Origin: Hyphomonadaceae bacterium
Lineage (GTDB): Bacteria; Pseudomonadota; Alphaproteobacteria; Caulobacterales; Aquidulcibacteraceae
NCBI GenBank assembly: GCA_016791365.1
Contig: JAEUMT010000058.1
Coordinates: 1 to 64,000 of the forward strand
DNA length: 64,000 bases
Direction of reading: 5' to 3'
Shown piece after piece: positions 11,291 through 17,605 of this stretch; position 1 is the stretch's first letter, and every line of letters starts with the position of its first letter. The notes under the pieces are model-generated. The model was not told the origin of the DNA. It searched no databases and saw only the letters and a list, made by a program, of their open reading frames with translations. A program made the position numbers and the translations under genes.

Positions 11291-12298
11291 TCACTCCGCG
11301 CCAGGAACCAGACGGCTCAGCGGCGGCGCAAGCTCACCCACTTCCATATCGCTCAGCGCATAAGCCCAATCTGACGCGGGCGTGTTCAGAGCAACGGCCG
11401 CGGCCTCCTGCTCCGGCGTGCTCGCGCGCGCCACAAGCTTGATCCAAGTGCGGTTGTCGCTCGCGATCAATTCCGCATCGATGACGATGCCGTCGAACGT
11501 CGTCGCGCGGATGCGGGCGCGCGGCGTGCCTTGGATGGCCGGCGCGGTGCGGACGTCCGTCGGCGTCAGTCGGGTGATGTGTTCGGCCGTGGCCGCCAGC
11601 GTCGATTGCACCAAAGCAGACAGCGCCGGCGACGCAAGACGCCACGGCTGATCGGCCGCGTCGCGCTCCAGAATATACGCACGGCCTTCCGGCGGCATGA
11701 TTTCGACACGGCCAATACGGTCGGCGGTCAATTGCATGGGTTGAAGATCGAGCCATGAGGCCGCATCGCGCAGCGGCGGCAGCTCGCCTTGCACAGCCCA
11801 GGTCTGCGCTTCGTCCGGGCGGCGCACATAGGTGCCGCCGGTCTCGACGCCGAGAATGAGGTTGACCAGCAGCGCGCCGCGGCCGTCCTCGATCTGCAGC
11901 AACACGCCCCGCCCGCCCTCACGCGGATCCGTGACGCCGAGGCGTTCGTGCCGCGCCGCGTCGCTGGTCATGCGGCGCACGTAACGCAAAGTTTCAAGGC
12001 CCTCGGTGAGCTGGGCCAGGCGCGACGAGAGCACGGGATAATCATCGCGGTCGCGCATCGCCCAGCCCTGCTGCGTGCGTTCGATCCGATAGGTCGCGTC
12101 AGCGCTCGTCACGGTGATGCGCTGGGCGCCGCCGATCTGCTCTTCAATGCCGGGCAGCACCGGCCCCGCATTGGTGGACGGGTTCAAGCTTCGCGATTCA
12201 ATCGCGATCGTGATCGCCGCCACCGCCACAAGCGCGCCGGCCAGCAAGAACAGCGTAAGCGAACGCGCCTTGCGGCGTTCAGCAAGGCCCGTCGTCAT
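11291..12298 (-). CDS. DUF4340 protein of a Gld-type ABC system
   Basis: A 335-residue protein with one N-terminal membrane helix (SLTLFLLAGALVAVAAITIAIES). Its large exported domain contains tandem DUF4340-like segments, for example ITVTSADATYRIERTQQGWAMRDRDDYPV and the later block around DRIGRVEIMPPEGRAYILERD. The ATG at 12298 overlaps the stop of the GldG-like gene (ATGA), so the longer upstream frame is rejected. It is the last gene of the ATPase-permease-GldG-DUF4340 run. Families of this kind are widespread beyond gliding bacteria and their substrate is unknown. Confidence 0.82.
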   Translation of the reverse strand: MTTGLAERRKARSLTLFLLAGALVAVAAITIAIESRSLNPSTNAGPVLPGIEEQIGGAQRITVTSADATYRIERTQQGWAMRDRDDYPVLSSRLAQLTEGLETLRYVRRMTSDAARHERLGVTDPREGGRGVLLQIEDGRGALLVNLILGVETGGTYVRRPDEAQTWAVQGELPPLRDAASWLDLQPMQLTADRIGRVEIMPPEGRAYILERDAADQPWRLASPALSALVQSTLAATAEHITRLTPTDVRTAPAIQGTPRARIRATTFDGIVIDAELIASDNRTWIKLVARASTPEQEAAAVALNTPASDWAYALSDMEVGELAPPLSRLVPGAE

Positions 12299-14259
12299 CG
12301 CCCCGCACCCCCGCGCCGTTGGCGCCGCCAGAACAAGAACAGCCCCGCGGCCGCCACAAGCAGCGGCGCGAGCCAAACATTGATGAAAATCACCAGCGCC
12401 TGCAGGCGATCGATGTCGCCGCGCAGATCGCGAACCAGTCCGCGCAGTTCGGTGCGGATTTCGCCTTCACGCGCGCGGAACTGATCGACCTCCGCCTGCT
12501 CTTCCGGCGTCAGCTCGGCGCCAAGATCGCCAGCGAAGAAGCCTGACCCACGTCCTCGCGCCTGCAATTGCTCGAGGCGCGACTGCGTCTCCTGCAGATC
12601 GGCCTCCAATTCGCGCTGACGGCTTTCGATGCGGCGCTGCGCGTCGCGCTCCATATCCGCCAACAGCTTCATCGAGCGCTCCGCCGGCGCGCGTGAGCGC
12701 AGCGACACGAGCGCTTCGGAGCCGCCGAGCACGTCAATGGCGTTCAGCGCGAACGAAGCATTGTCCGCCGCGGTTCCGCCGCTTTGCGGATCGACGTAGA
12801 AGTCATCGGCGAGGAAGTCGGTATCGGCGACGATGACGATCTGCGCCGGCGTGGCCGACTGGCGGAGCGGCGCACCAGGCGCCGCTGGCGCCGGCGCGGG
12901 CGCTGCCGGTGGTTGCTCCAGGGCCGGTGTTTCGCCCTCCGGCGCAGGCGCCGCTTCAACGGGCGGCGCGCCATCGGGATATGCCGTCGTCAGATTGCCC
13001 GAGAGCCGCACCGCGACGTTCTCAACGCGCCCGCCGCTCGGCGGCCACATGTTCAGAATGTCCATCGGCGACGGTCGCATCAGCGCCTGCTCCGGTGGCA
13101 TCCGCATGGTGCGGCCACTGGTGCGGACGAGCGGCACAATTGCAATGCCTTCGCGCTCGCTGCGGCTCACGGAGCCCGAGAGGCCAAAGTTGATCCCGCG
13201 GCGCAGCCACGCCGTCATCAAGTCCTCACGGTCGAGACGCTCGGCGGGCACCTGGAAGAAGAGAGGCTGCGGCGCCTGGCCGGTCTGGCCCGTGGTTGGG
13301 TCCTGCACCGACACCGGCAATGCGCCTTCCAAATCGAGCACGACTGTCGGCGAAAGCGTGATGCCCCACGCACCGAGCAGCGGCTCAAGCGTCGACGAGG
13401 TCGGCGCCGGCATCACCGGATTGAACGGGTCAAAGCCGGTCGCGCTTTGAGCAGCCTGCATCGAGGCGGGATCGAGCGCGATGAACGCACGGCCTTTGCG
13501 CAAAATGAACTGATCGATCGCAAACAACTGCGCTGGCGAGAGCGCGCCCGGATGGATGATCGCCAGCACGTCAGTGTTGAGCGGGATGGTCGTAAAATCG
13601 GCCTGCAGCTTCGTTACATCGAGCAAACGGCCCATTTCGGTCGCAAACACGGACTGCGCAGCAGGCGCGCCGACGCTTGTGTCGACAGCCGCGGCGGGAT
13701 CGAGCGGCAGCGACGTGATCAGCGCAACGTGCGTGCGCTCGGGATTCTCGAGTTCATAAATGAGGCGCGTCAGCTCGTATTCCAGAAACGCTTCGCGTTG
13801 CGGGTCAAACAACGGGATCGAGCGCGTGTCATCGATGGCGTTGGCGCCGACGAGGCCGAAATAGATCGGATCCGCGCCCTCATACGGGCGCACGGCCTGA
13901 ATGCCGGCTTCGGTGGCGTTGTCCTCGGCTTCGGTGAAAGGCTCGACGTTCACTTCGGTGAAGCGAACACGGCCGTTCGAGCGCGCCTGGAACGTTTGCA
14001 ACATTTCGCGCACGCGCGCGGCGTAGGTTTGCAATTGCGGCACGGGCTGCGCCGCGTCGCGCGAATAATAGAGCGTCAGTTGAACCGGCTCAGTCAGTTC
14101 ATTCAGCGTCTGCTGCGTGCCTTCGCTTATCGAGTAGAGGTGGTTCTCGGTCAGATCCAGGCGCCAGGACCGAAACCAGGAATTGGCGATTACGTTCGAC
14201 GCGACGAACGCGATGAACAGCGCCAGGGCGGCGAAAAGGGCGTAGCGGCGTGCGCTCAT
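12295..14259 (-). CDS. GldG-like ABC transporter auxiliary protein
   Basis: A 654-residue protein of the GldG/ABC-type uncharacterised transport family. An N-terminal helix is followed by the signature DLTENHLYSISEGTQQTLNEL and the exported alpha/beta domain (PVQLTLYYSRDAAQPVPQLQTYAARVREML). The middle has Pro/Ala-rich linkers. A coiled coil (EADLQETQSRLEQLQ) precedes a final membrane helix (ALVIFINVWLAPLLVAAAGLFLF). The ATG at 14259 is preceded by GGGGAGG. It lies one base after the permease stop and is coupled to the DUF4340 gene. Confidence 0.87.
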   Translation of the reverse strand: MSARRYALFAALALFIAFVASNVIANSWFRSWRLDLTENHLYSISEGTQQTLNELTEPVQLTLYYSRDAAQPVPQLQTYAARVREMLQTFQARSNGRVRFTEVNVEPFTEAEDNATEAGIQAVRPYEGADPIYFGLVGANAIDDTRSIPLFDPQREAFLEYELTRLIYELENPERTHVALITSLPLDPAAAVDTSVGAPAAQSVFATEMGRLLDVTKLQADFTTIPLNTDVLAIIHPGALSPAQLFAIDQFILRKGRAFIALDPASMQAAQSATGFDPFNPVMPAPTSSTLEPLLGAWGITLSPTVVLDLEGALPVSVQDPTTGQTGQAPQPLFFQVPAERLDREDLMTAWLRRGINFGLSGSVSRSEREGIAIVPLVRTSGRTMRMPPEQALMRPSPMDILNMWPPSGGRVENVAVRLSGNLTTAYPDGAPPVEAAPAPEGETPALEQPPAAPAPAPAAPGAPLRQSATPAQIVIVADTDFLADDFYVDPQSGGTAADNASFALNAIDVLGGSEALVSLRSRAPAERSMKLLADMERDAQRRIESRQRELEADLQETQSRLEQLQARGRGSGFFAGDLGAELTPEEQAEVDQFRAREGEIRTELRGLVRDLRGDIDRLQALVIFINVWLAPLLVAAAGLFLFWRRQRRGGAGR

Positions 14260-14260
14260 C

Positions 14261-15013
14261 TCAGCCTCCCCGCCGTGCGTCCACCGCAAGCGCGGTGAAG
14301 CCCAAACAGAGCGCGATCAGCGACACGAAATAGAACACCGAGCGAAACTCCACGACGCCGCGTTGGGCCGCGTCGAAATGGTGCAGGATTGAAAAGCGCG
14401 CGATGCCTTCGCCAATACCGCCGCTCACGAAGCCCGAGAAGAAATCGAGCACCAGCGGCAAACCCAGCGCCGTCAGCAGGAACGACACCAGCACCGCCAG
14501 CACAAAGGCCACGATCTGCGCCTGCGTAATCGACGACATCACCGAACCGATCGCGATGTAAGCGCCCGCCATCAGCAAGCTCGCGAGATACGCCGTGAAG
14601 ATCGCGGCGTTGTCAGGCGAGCCCAGCGCATTCACTGTCGCCCAGAGCGGCACAGTCATCACCAATGCGGCGCCGGCAATCGTCCAGGCGGCCAGGAATT
14701 TGCCGAGCACGAGCGACCATGTCGGCGCCGGCAGCGTCATCAGCAATTCGATCGCGCCCGAGCGGCTTTCCTCGGCCCATAGCCGCATCGAAACGGCCGG
14801 CAGGAAGACCATGAAAATCCATGGGTGAAACGCGAAGAACGGCGTCAAATCCGCGCGGCGGGTCTCAAAAAACCCGCCGATCTGAAACGTGAAGAGCCCG
14901 ATCGAGAACAGGAAAACCGCGACGAACACATATGCCGTCGGCGTCGTGACATAAGCCAGCAACTCGCGCCGATAGACGGCGCCGAGACTGGCGAGGCCGG
15001 GACGCTTCTTCAT
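14261..15013 (-). CDS. ABC-2 type permease (GldF-like)
   Basis: A 250-residue inner membrane permease with about six helices. The pattern YRRELLAYVTTPTAYVFVAVFLF near the start and RLWAEESRSGAIELLMTLPAPTWSLVLGKFLAAW in the middle is diagnostic of ABC-2/GldF-type permeases. Its start overlaps the ATPase gene by four bases and it is followed almost directly by the GldG-like gene. The four proteins probably form one complex. Confidence 0.9.
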   Translation of the reverse strand: MKKRPGLASLGAVYRRELLAYVTTPTAYVFVAVFLFSIGLFTFQIGGFFETRRADLTPFFAFHPWIFMVFLPAVSMRLWAEESRSGAIELLMTLPAPTWSLVLGKFLAAWTIAGAALVMTVPLWATVNALGSPDNAAIFTAYLASLLMAGAYIAIGSVMSSITQAQIVAFVLAVLVSFLLTALGLPLVLDFFSGFVSGGIGEGIARFSILHHFDAAQRGVVEFRSVFYFVSLIALCLGFTALAVDARRGG

Positions 15014-15732
15014 ACCCGCTCCTCCCCACGCGTAAGCGCGGCGAAGGCGCGTTCGAGACTGCCGTGTTCTTCTTTAAGCGCCGCCGGCGTTTTGTCGGCG
15101 ACGATGCGGCCTTGATCGATGACGATCGCGCGCGTGCAGACGGCTTCGACTTCTTCGAGACTATGCGTCGAAATGATGAGCCCCCGCTCTTCGCCCAAGC
15201 GTTTGATCAGGTCGCGCACCGCATGGCGCTGGTTCGGGTCGAGGCCGTCGGTTGGTTCGTCGAGAATGAGCAGCATGGGATCGTGCAGCAGCGCGGCGGC
15301 CAGGCCGACGCGGCGGCGGTAGCCTTTTGACAGCGTCTCGATCGGCCGATCGATGGTGTCGCCCAAGCGCGCATCCTGGGCGGCGCGGCGCACGGCGTGG
15401 CGCGCGGCTTCGCGGCTCATGCCGCGCGTTTCAGCCACGAAGCGCAAGAAGCTCCACGGCGTCATTTCACCGTAGAGCGGCGCGCCTTCGGGCAAATATC
15501 CCACGCGCTCCTGGGCGCGGCGCCGATCCTGCGCCACATCGATATTGAAAACCTTCGCGACGCCTTCGTCGGGCTCAAGATAGCCCGCGATCATGCGCAT
15601 CGTGGTCGTTTTTCCGGCCCCGTTGGGGCCCAGGAATCCGACAATCTCTCCGACGTCGAGCGCGAAGCCGATGCCATCCACTGCGACGCGGCGGCCAAAG
15701 GTTTTGCGCAGACCATCGACCTGCAACAGCAT
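15010..15732 (-). CDS. ABC transporter ATP-binding protein (GldA-like)
   Basis: A 240-residue ABC ATPase. Walker A is GPNGAGKTT (about 35-43), the signature region is LSKGYRRRVGLAAALLHDP, Walker B is LLILDEPTDGLDP, and the H loop is ISTHSLEEVE. The conserved block YLPEGAPLYGEMTP is typical of the GldA/NatA-like group. The ATG at 15732 is preferred over the 26-residue longer frame because family N-termini begin at this point. A DnaA-box-like sequence overlaps the start codon. It is the first gene of the Gld-type operon. Confidence 0.9.
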   Translation of the reverse strand: MLLQVDGLRKTFGRRVAVDGIGFALDVGEIVGFLGPNGAGKTTTMRMIAGYLEPDEGVAKVFNIDVAQDRRRAQERVGYLPEGAPLYGEMTPWSFLRFVAETRGMSREAARHAVRRAAQDARLGDTIDRPIETLSKGYRRRVGLAAALLHDPMLLILDEPTDGLDPNQRHAVRDLIKRLGEERGLIISTHSLEEVEAVCTRAIVIDQGRIVADKTPAALKEEHGSLERAFAALTRGEERV

Positions 15733-15740
15733 GTGGATAG
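15732..15740 (-). promoter_or_regulatory. DnaA-box-like sequence at the GldA-like start codon
   Basis: TGTGGATAG is the reverse complement of CTATCCACA, one mismatch from the consensus TTATCCACA. It overlaps the ATG of the ATPase gene. Alone it may be chance, but a perfect box lies about 60 bases further upstream. Confidence 0.3.
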
Positions 15741-15802
15741 GATCCCCGTCCGAAATTCGAGCGCCCGCTCTTAGGTGGGATTCCGGCAAAAGACCACCTG
15801 TC

Positions 15803-15811
15803 TTATCCACA
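15803..15811 (+). promoter_or_regulatory. Perfect DnaA box
   Basis: TTATCCACA at 15803-15811 matches the DnaA box consensus exactly. It lies about 70 bases before the first codon of the Gld-type ABC operon. Two box-like sites in one promoter region suggest DnaA-linked transcription more than an origin: there is no AT-rich unwinding region or larger box cluster. Confidence 0.45.
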
Positions 15812-15984
15812 GATGGACCGAATCAAGCGAGGCGATTCCGCGCGGTTCTTGCGGCCAAGTTAAACGCCGGCGACCAGCTGCGCGACCGATGCGACAAGCG
15901 GCCTGTCGGACAACCAAAGCTGCGCGCATGATTGCGCGGCGTCGCTCGCGCAACCGCTATTTCAAAGGGATTTCGGGGGCTCAG

Positions 15985-16110
15985 ATGCAACAAAGCCCGC
16001 GACGATCGCGGGCTTTGTGAGAAACTGTGTGGTCGGTCGAAGCGCGCACCCCGGGGGGCTGGGGGGGCTGATGGATACCGGAGTACGAGCCTTTCTCCGA
16101 CCGACCACGA
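15985..16110 (-). ncRNA. Candidate structured RNA of unknown family
   Basis: Positions 16029-16039 and 16098-16108 form a perfect 11-base-pair closing stem (GTGGTCGGTCG with CGACCGACCAC) around 58 bases. Inside, CGGAG (16079-16083) can pair with CTCCG (16095-16099), which competes with the closing stem. On the minus strand this domain is followed after ten bases by the terminator hairpin at 15990-16018, giving a compact transcript of roughly 120 bases. It does not show the SRP RNA tetraloop motif, tmRNA tag or RNase P landmarks. The strand and the existence of a transcript are inferences. Confidence 0.3.
15990..16018 (-). terminator. GC-rich intrinsic terminator-like hairpin
   Basis: A 13-base-pair perfect stem (ACAAAGCCCGCGA, 15990-16002, with TCGCGGGCTTTGT, 16006-16018) has a 3-base loop. 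Read on the minus strand the stem ends in GGGCTTTGTTGC, a weak T-tract, so minus-strand termination is more likely. No known gene ends here. The transcript it would stop is the structured element just upstream on the minus strand. Confidence 0.5.
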
Positions 16111-16244
16111 ATACAGGTTTGCGCCCCAATGCGGCGAGGGCAAGCACAAAATCTGTCCAAAACCCGACGTGGTTCATTTGTAATCGATTTCACTCTGCGC
16201 TTTGCTGAAAACCAAAGCGTTGTGAATAACATGAGGCATCGCGG

Positions 16245-16556
16245 ATGACTGGACGCGTAATCTTTTTCGAGCGTCCTGAACTTGATCGGTTATTCAGATT
16301 TTACGGCCGCATGGTGGCTGCGGGCGAGTGGCGCGACTACGCGCTCGACGCCTTGCCCGATCGGGCGTTGTTCAGCGTCTATCGCCGCACAAGCGAAGCC
16401 CCGCTCTACCAAATCGAAAAGCGCCCTGACGAAGCCCGCAAACACGGCGCGTACAGCGTGCGCGCGGTGGACGGACGAATTCTGCGCCGCGGCCACGACT
16501 TGGAGCGTGTGCTGAGTGTGCTCGAGCCAAAGCGCATGCGTGTTGTCGGTGACTGA
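16245..16556 (+). CDS. DUF2794 domain-containing protein
   Basis: A 103-residue protein matching the alphaproteobacterial DUF2794 family: VIFFERPELDRLFRFYGRMVAAGEWRDYALD, then ALFSVYRRTSEAPLYQIEK and a charged C-terminus. There is no signal peptide, membrane helix or catalytic motif, and the function is unknown. The Shine-Dalgarno is poor (GCATCGCGG). It converges on the BI-1 gene across a shared hairpin terminator. Confidence 0.85.
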   Translation: MTGRVIFFERPELDRLFRFYGRMVAAGEWRDYALDALPDRALFSVYRRTSEAPLYQIEKRPDEARKHGAYSVRAVDGRILRRGHDLERVLSVLEPKRMRVVGD

Positions 16557-16561
16557 ACAAA

Positions 16562-16587
16562 AACGCCCCGGCCGAAGCCGGGGCGTT
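16562..16587 (-). terminator. Intrinsic terminator between DUF2794 and BI-1 genes
   Basis: An 11-base-pair stem AACGCCCCGGC (16562-16572) / GCCGGGGCGTT (16577-16587) with a CGAA loop. On the minus strand the stem runs into GCGTTTTTGTT, a good T-tract, so it should end the BI-1 transcript. It may also serve DUF2794 from the other side. Confidence 0.85.
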
Positions 16588-16614
16588 GATGCGTAATCCG
16601 AGATACGCCGCCGC

Positions 16615-17349
16615 TTAGTTGCGCGGCGACATCAGGCTCAGGATGAATTGGAACAGGTTGATGAAGTTGATGTAGAGGCTGAGCGCCCCGTACGTCGTCG
16701 CAACTGACATCGCCCGCTCATTGCCGCCGAGTTGGTAGTACATGTTTTTCAAGCGCTGCGTGTCGAACGCCACCAGGCCCGCGAAGACCAGCACGCCGAT
16801 CGCCGAAATCACAAAGCTGAGCATGCTGCTTTGGATGAAGAGGTTCACGACCGAAGCGATGATGAGGCCGATCACGCCCATGATCAGGAACGTGCCGAAG
16901 CCCGTCAGATCCTTCTTCGTCGTATAGCCCCACAGGCTAAGACCGCCGAACGCCGCCGAAGTCGTCAGGAACGCCTTTGCAACGAGCAGCATGCCGTCAG
17001 GAATGCGCGCGTATGCATAGACAAGCGCGCCCATGCCGACGCCGATCAGAGCCACGACGCTCCAATAGACGAGGTTTGCGCCCGTCGGTGACGGATTGCG
17101 CATGGCGAAGCTTGCGATCAGCAGGATCGCGAGCGGGCCGAACATAACCAGATACGCTTGCGGCCCCGAGAAGATAGCCGCCATGAGCTCGGGCGTCGTG
17201 CCCACGACCCATGCGAGGCCTGCCGTCAACGCAAGGCCAAGCGCCATTTTGTTGTAGATGCCGAGCATGAAGGCCCGAAGGCCAGCATCAACTGCCATAT
17301 CCGCCCGGCCGGTCGGTACCGATCGTGCCCCAGCGTGGTAGTCGGACAT
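16615..17349 (-). CDS. Bax inhibitor-1/YccA family membrane protein
   Basis: A 244-residue membrane protein of the BI-1 (YbhL/YccA/TMBIM) family with seven hydrophobic segments. It starts MSDYHAGARSVPTGRADMAVDAGLRAFMLGIYNKMALGLALT. Typical blocks are GLSLWGYTTKKDLTGFGTFLIMGVIGLIIAS and, near the end, DTQRLKNMYYQLGG and ALSLYINFINLFQFILSLM. Homologues act as pH-sensitive calcium leak channels or modulate FtsH, but the role in alphaproteobacteria is not established. The ATG at 17349 follows GGAGGAAG. A much longer in-frame upstream extension is low-complexity shadow sequence and is rejected. Confidence 0.93.
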   Translation of the reverse strand: MSDYHAGARSVPTGRADMAVDAGLRAFMLGIYNKMALGLALTAGLAWVVGTTPELMAAIFSGPQAYLVMFGPLAILLIASFAMRNPSPTGANLVYWSVVALIGVGMGALVYAYARIPDGMLLVAKAFLTTSAAFGGLSLWGYTTKKDLTGFGTFLIMGVIGLIIASVVNLFIQSSMLSFVISAIGVLVFAGLVAFDTQRLKNMYYQLGGNERAMSVATTYGALSLYINFINLFQFILSLMSPRN

Positions 17350-17393
17350 TAAACTTCCTCCTGGCCGCGGAAGAATCCCGCGGCTCCTGGCGC
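17350..17393 (-). promoter_or_regulatory. ybhL-type leader RNA motif upstream of the BI-1 gene
   Basis: Directly before the BI-1 start, the minus strand reads CCAGGAG, then a hairpin, then CCAGGAGGAAG and the ATG. The hairpin is a 7-base-pair stem (CCGCGGC/GCCGCGG arms at 17364-17370 and 17378-17384) with a 7-base loop. The second copy of the direct repeat is the Shine-Dalgarno sequence. A conserved ybhL leader motif has been described upstream of this same gene family in alphaproteobacteria. I match it by gene context and the hairpin-plus-SD layout, not by a covariance search. It likely acts on translation initiation. Confidence 0.6.
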
Positions 17394-17605
17394 TGAATAT
17401 GGAGACGCTGTTCCTCTGCGGCAAGAAAAAGCAGGCGCCACGGATCGTTGCGAAGCGCCGCGCGGCAGCCCAAAATGGGGCCGGAAAGTGGCCAGGGAAC
17501 TTTTTCCCGACCGTTAAGCGTTTCACGTCTGGAGGCAGCGGCTGTCGCGGTTCAGCGGCGCCGCCCTCGAATCGCGCTACCAGCAAGCGCGGAGGATGAG
17601 CCGGG

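Larger units (their letters stand above)
15733..16244. other. 512-base non-coding stretch between the Gld-type operon and DUF2794
   Basis: No convincing gene was found. The short frames present on both strands lack ribosome sites and family features. The stretch holds the DnaA boxes near 15732 and 15803 and a GC-rich terminator-like hairpin at 15990-16018. Next to the hairpin, at 16029-16108, is a long stem-closed fold. The remainder (about 15812-15985 and 16110-16244) shows nothing I can name. Its 3' part is comparatively AT-rich and could contain the DUF2794 promoter. Confidence 0.6.

Noticed and set aside
12784-14298. A 504-residue open frame on the plus strand opposite the GldG-like gene
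   Set aside because: It is rich in Arg, His and Ala with no recognisable motif and lies fully antisense to a well-supported gene. High GC content makes such frames common.
15732-15811. A replication origin at the DnaA boxes
   Set aside because: Only two box-like sites are present, with no AT-rich unwinding element and no hemE, dnaA or parAB neighbourhood.
15985-16145. 6S RNA or SRP RNA in the non-coding gap
   Set aside because: The size would fit 6S, but I cannot trace the central bubble or flanking stems, and the conserved SRP loop motif is missing. It is kept as an unknown structured element.
15823-16177. Short open frames on both strands of the 512-base gap (60-108 residues)
   Set aside because: They overlap one another, include the hairpin sequences, lack ribosome sites and show no family pattern.
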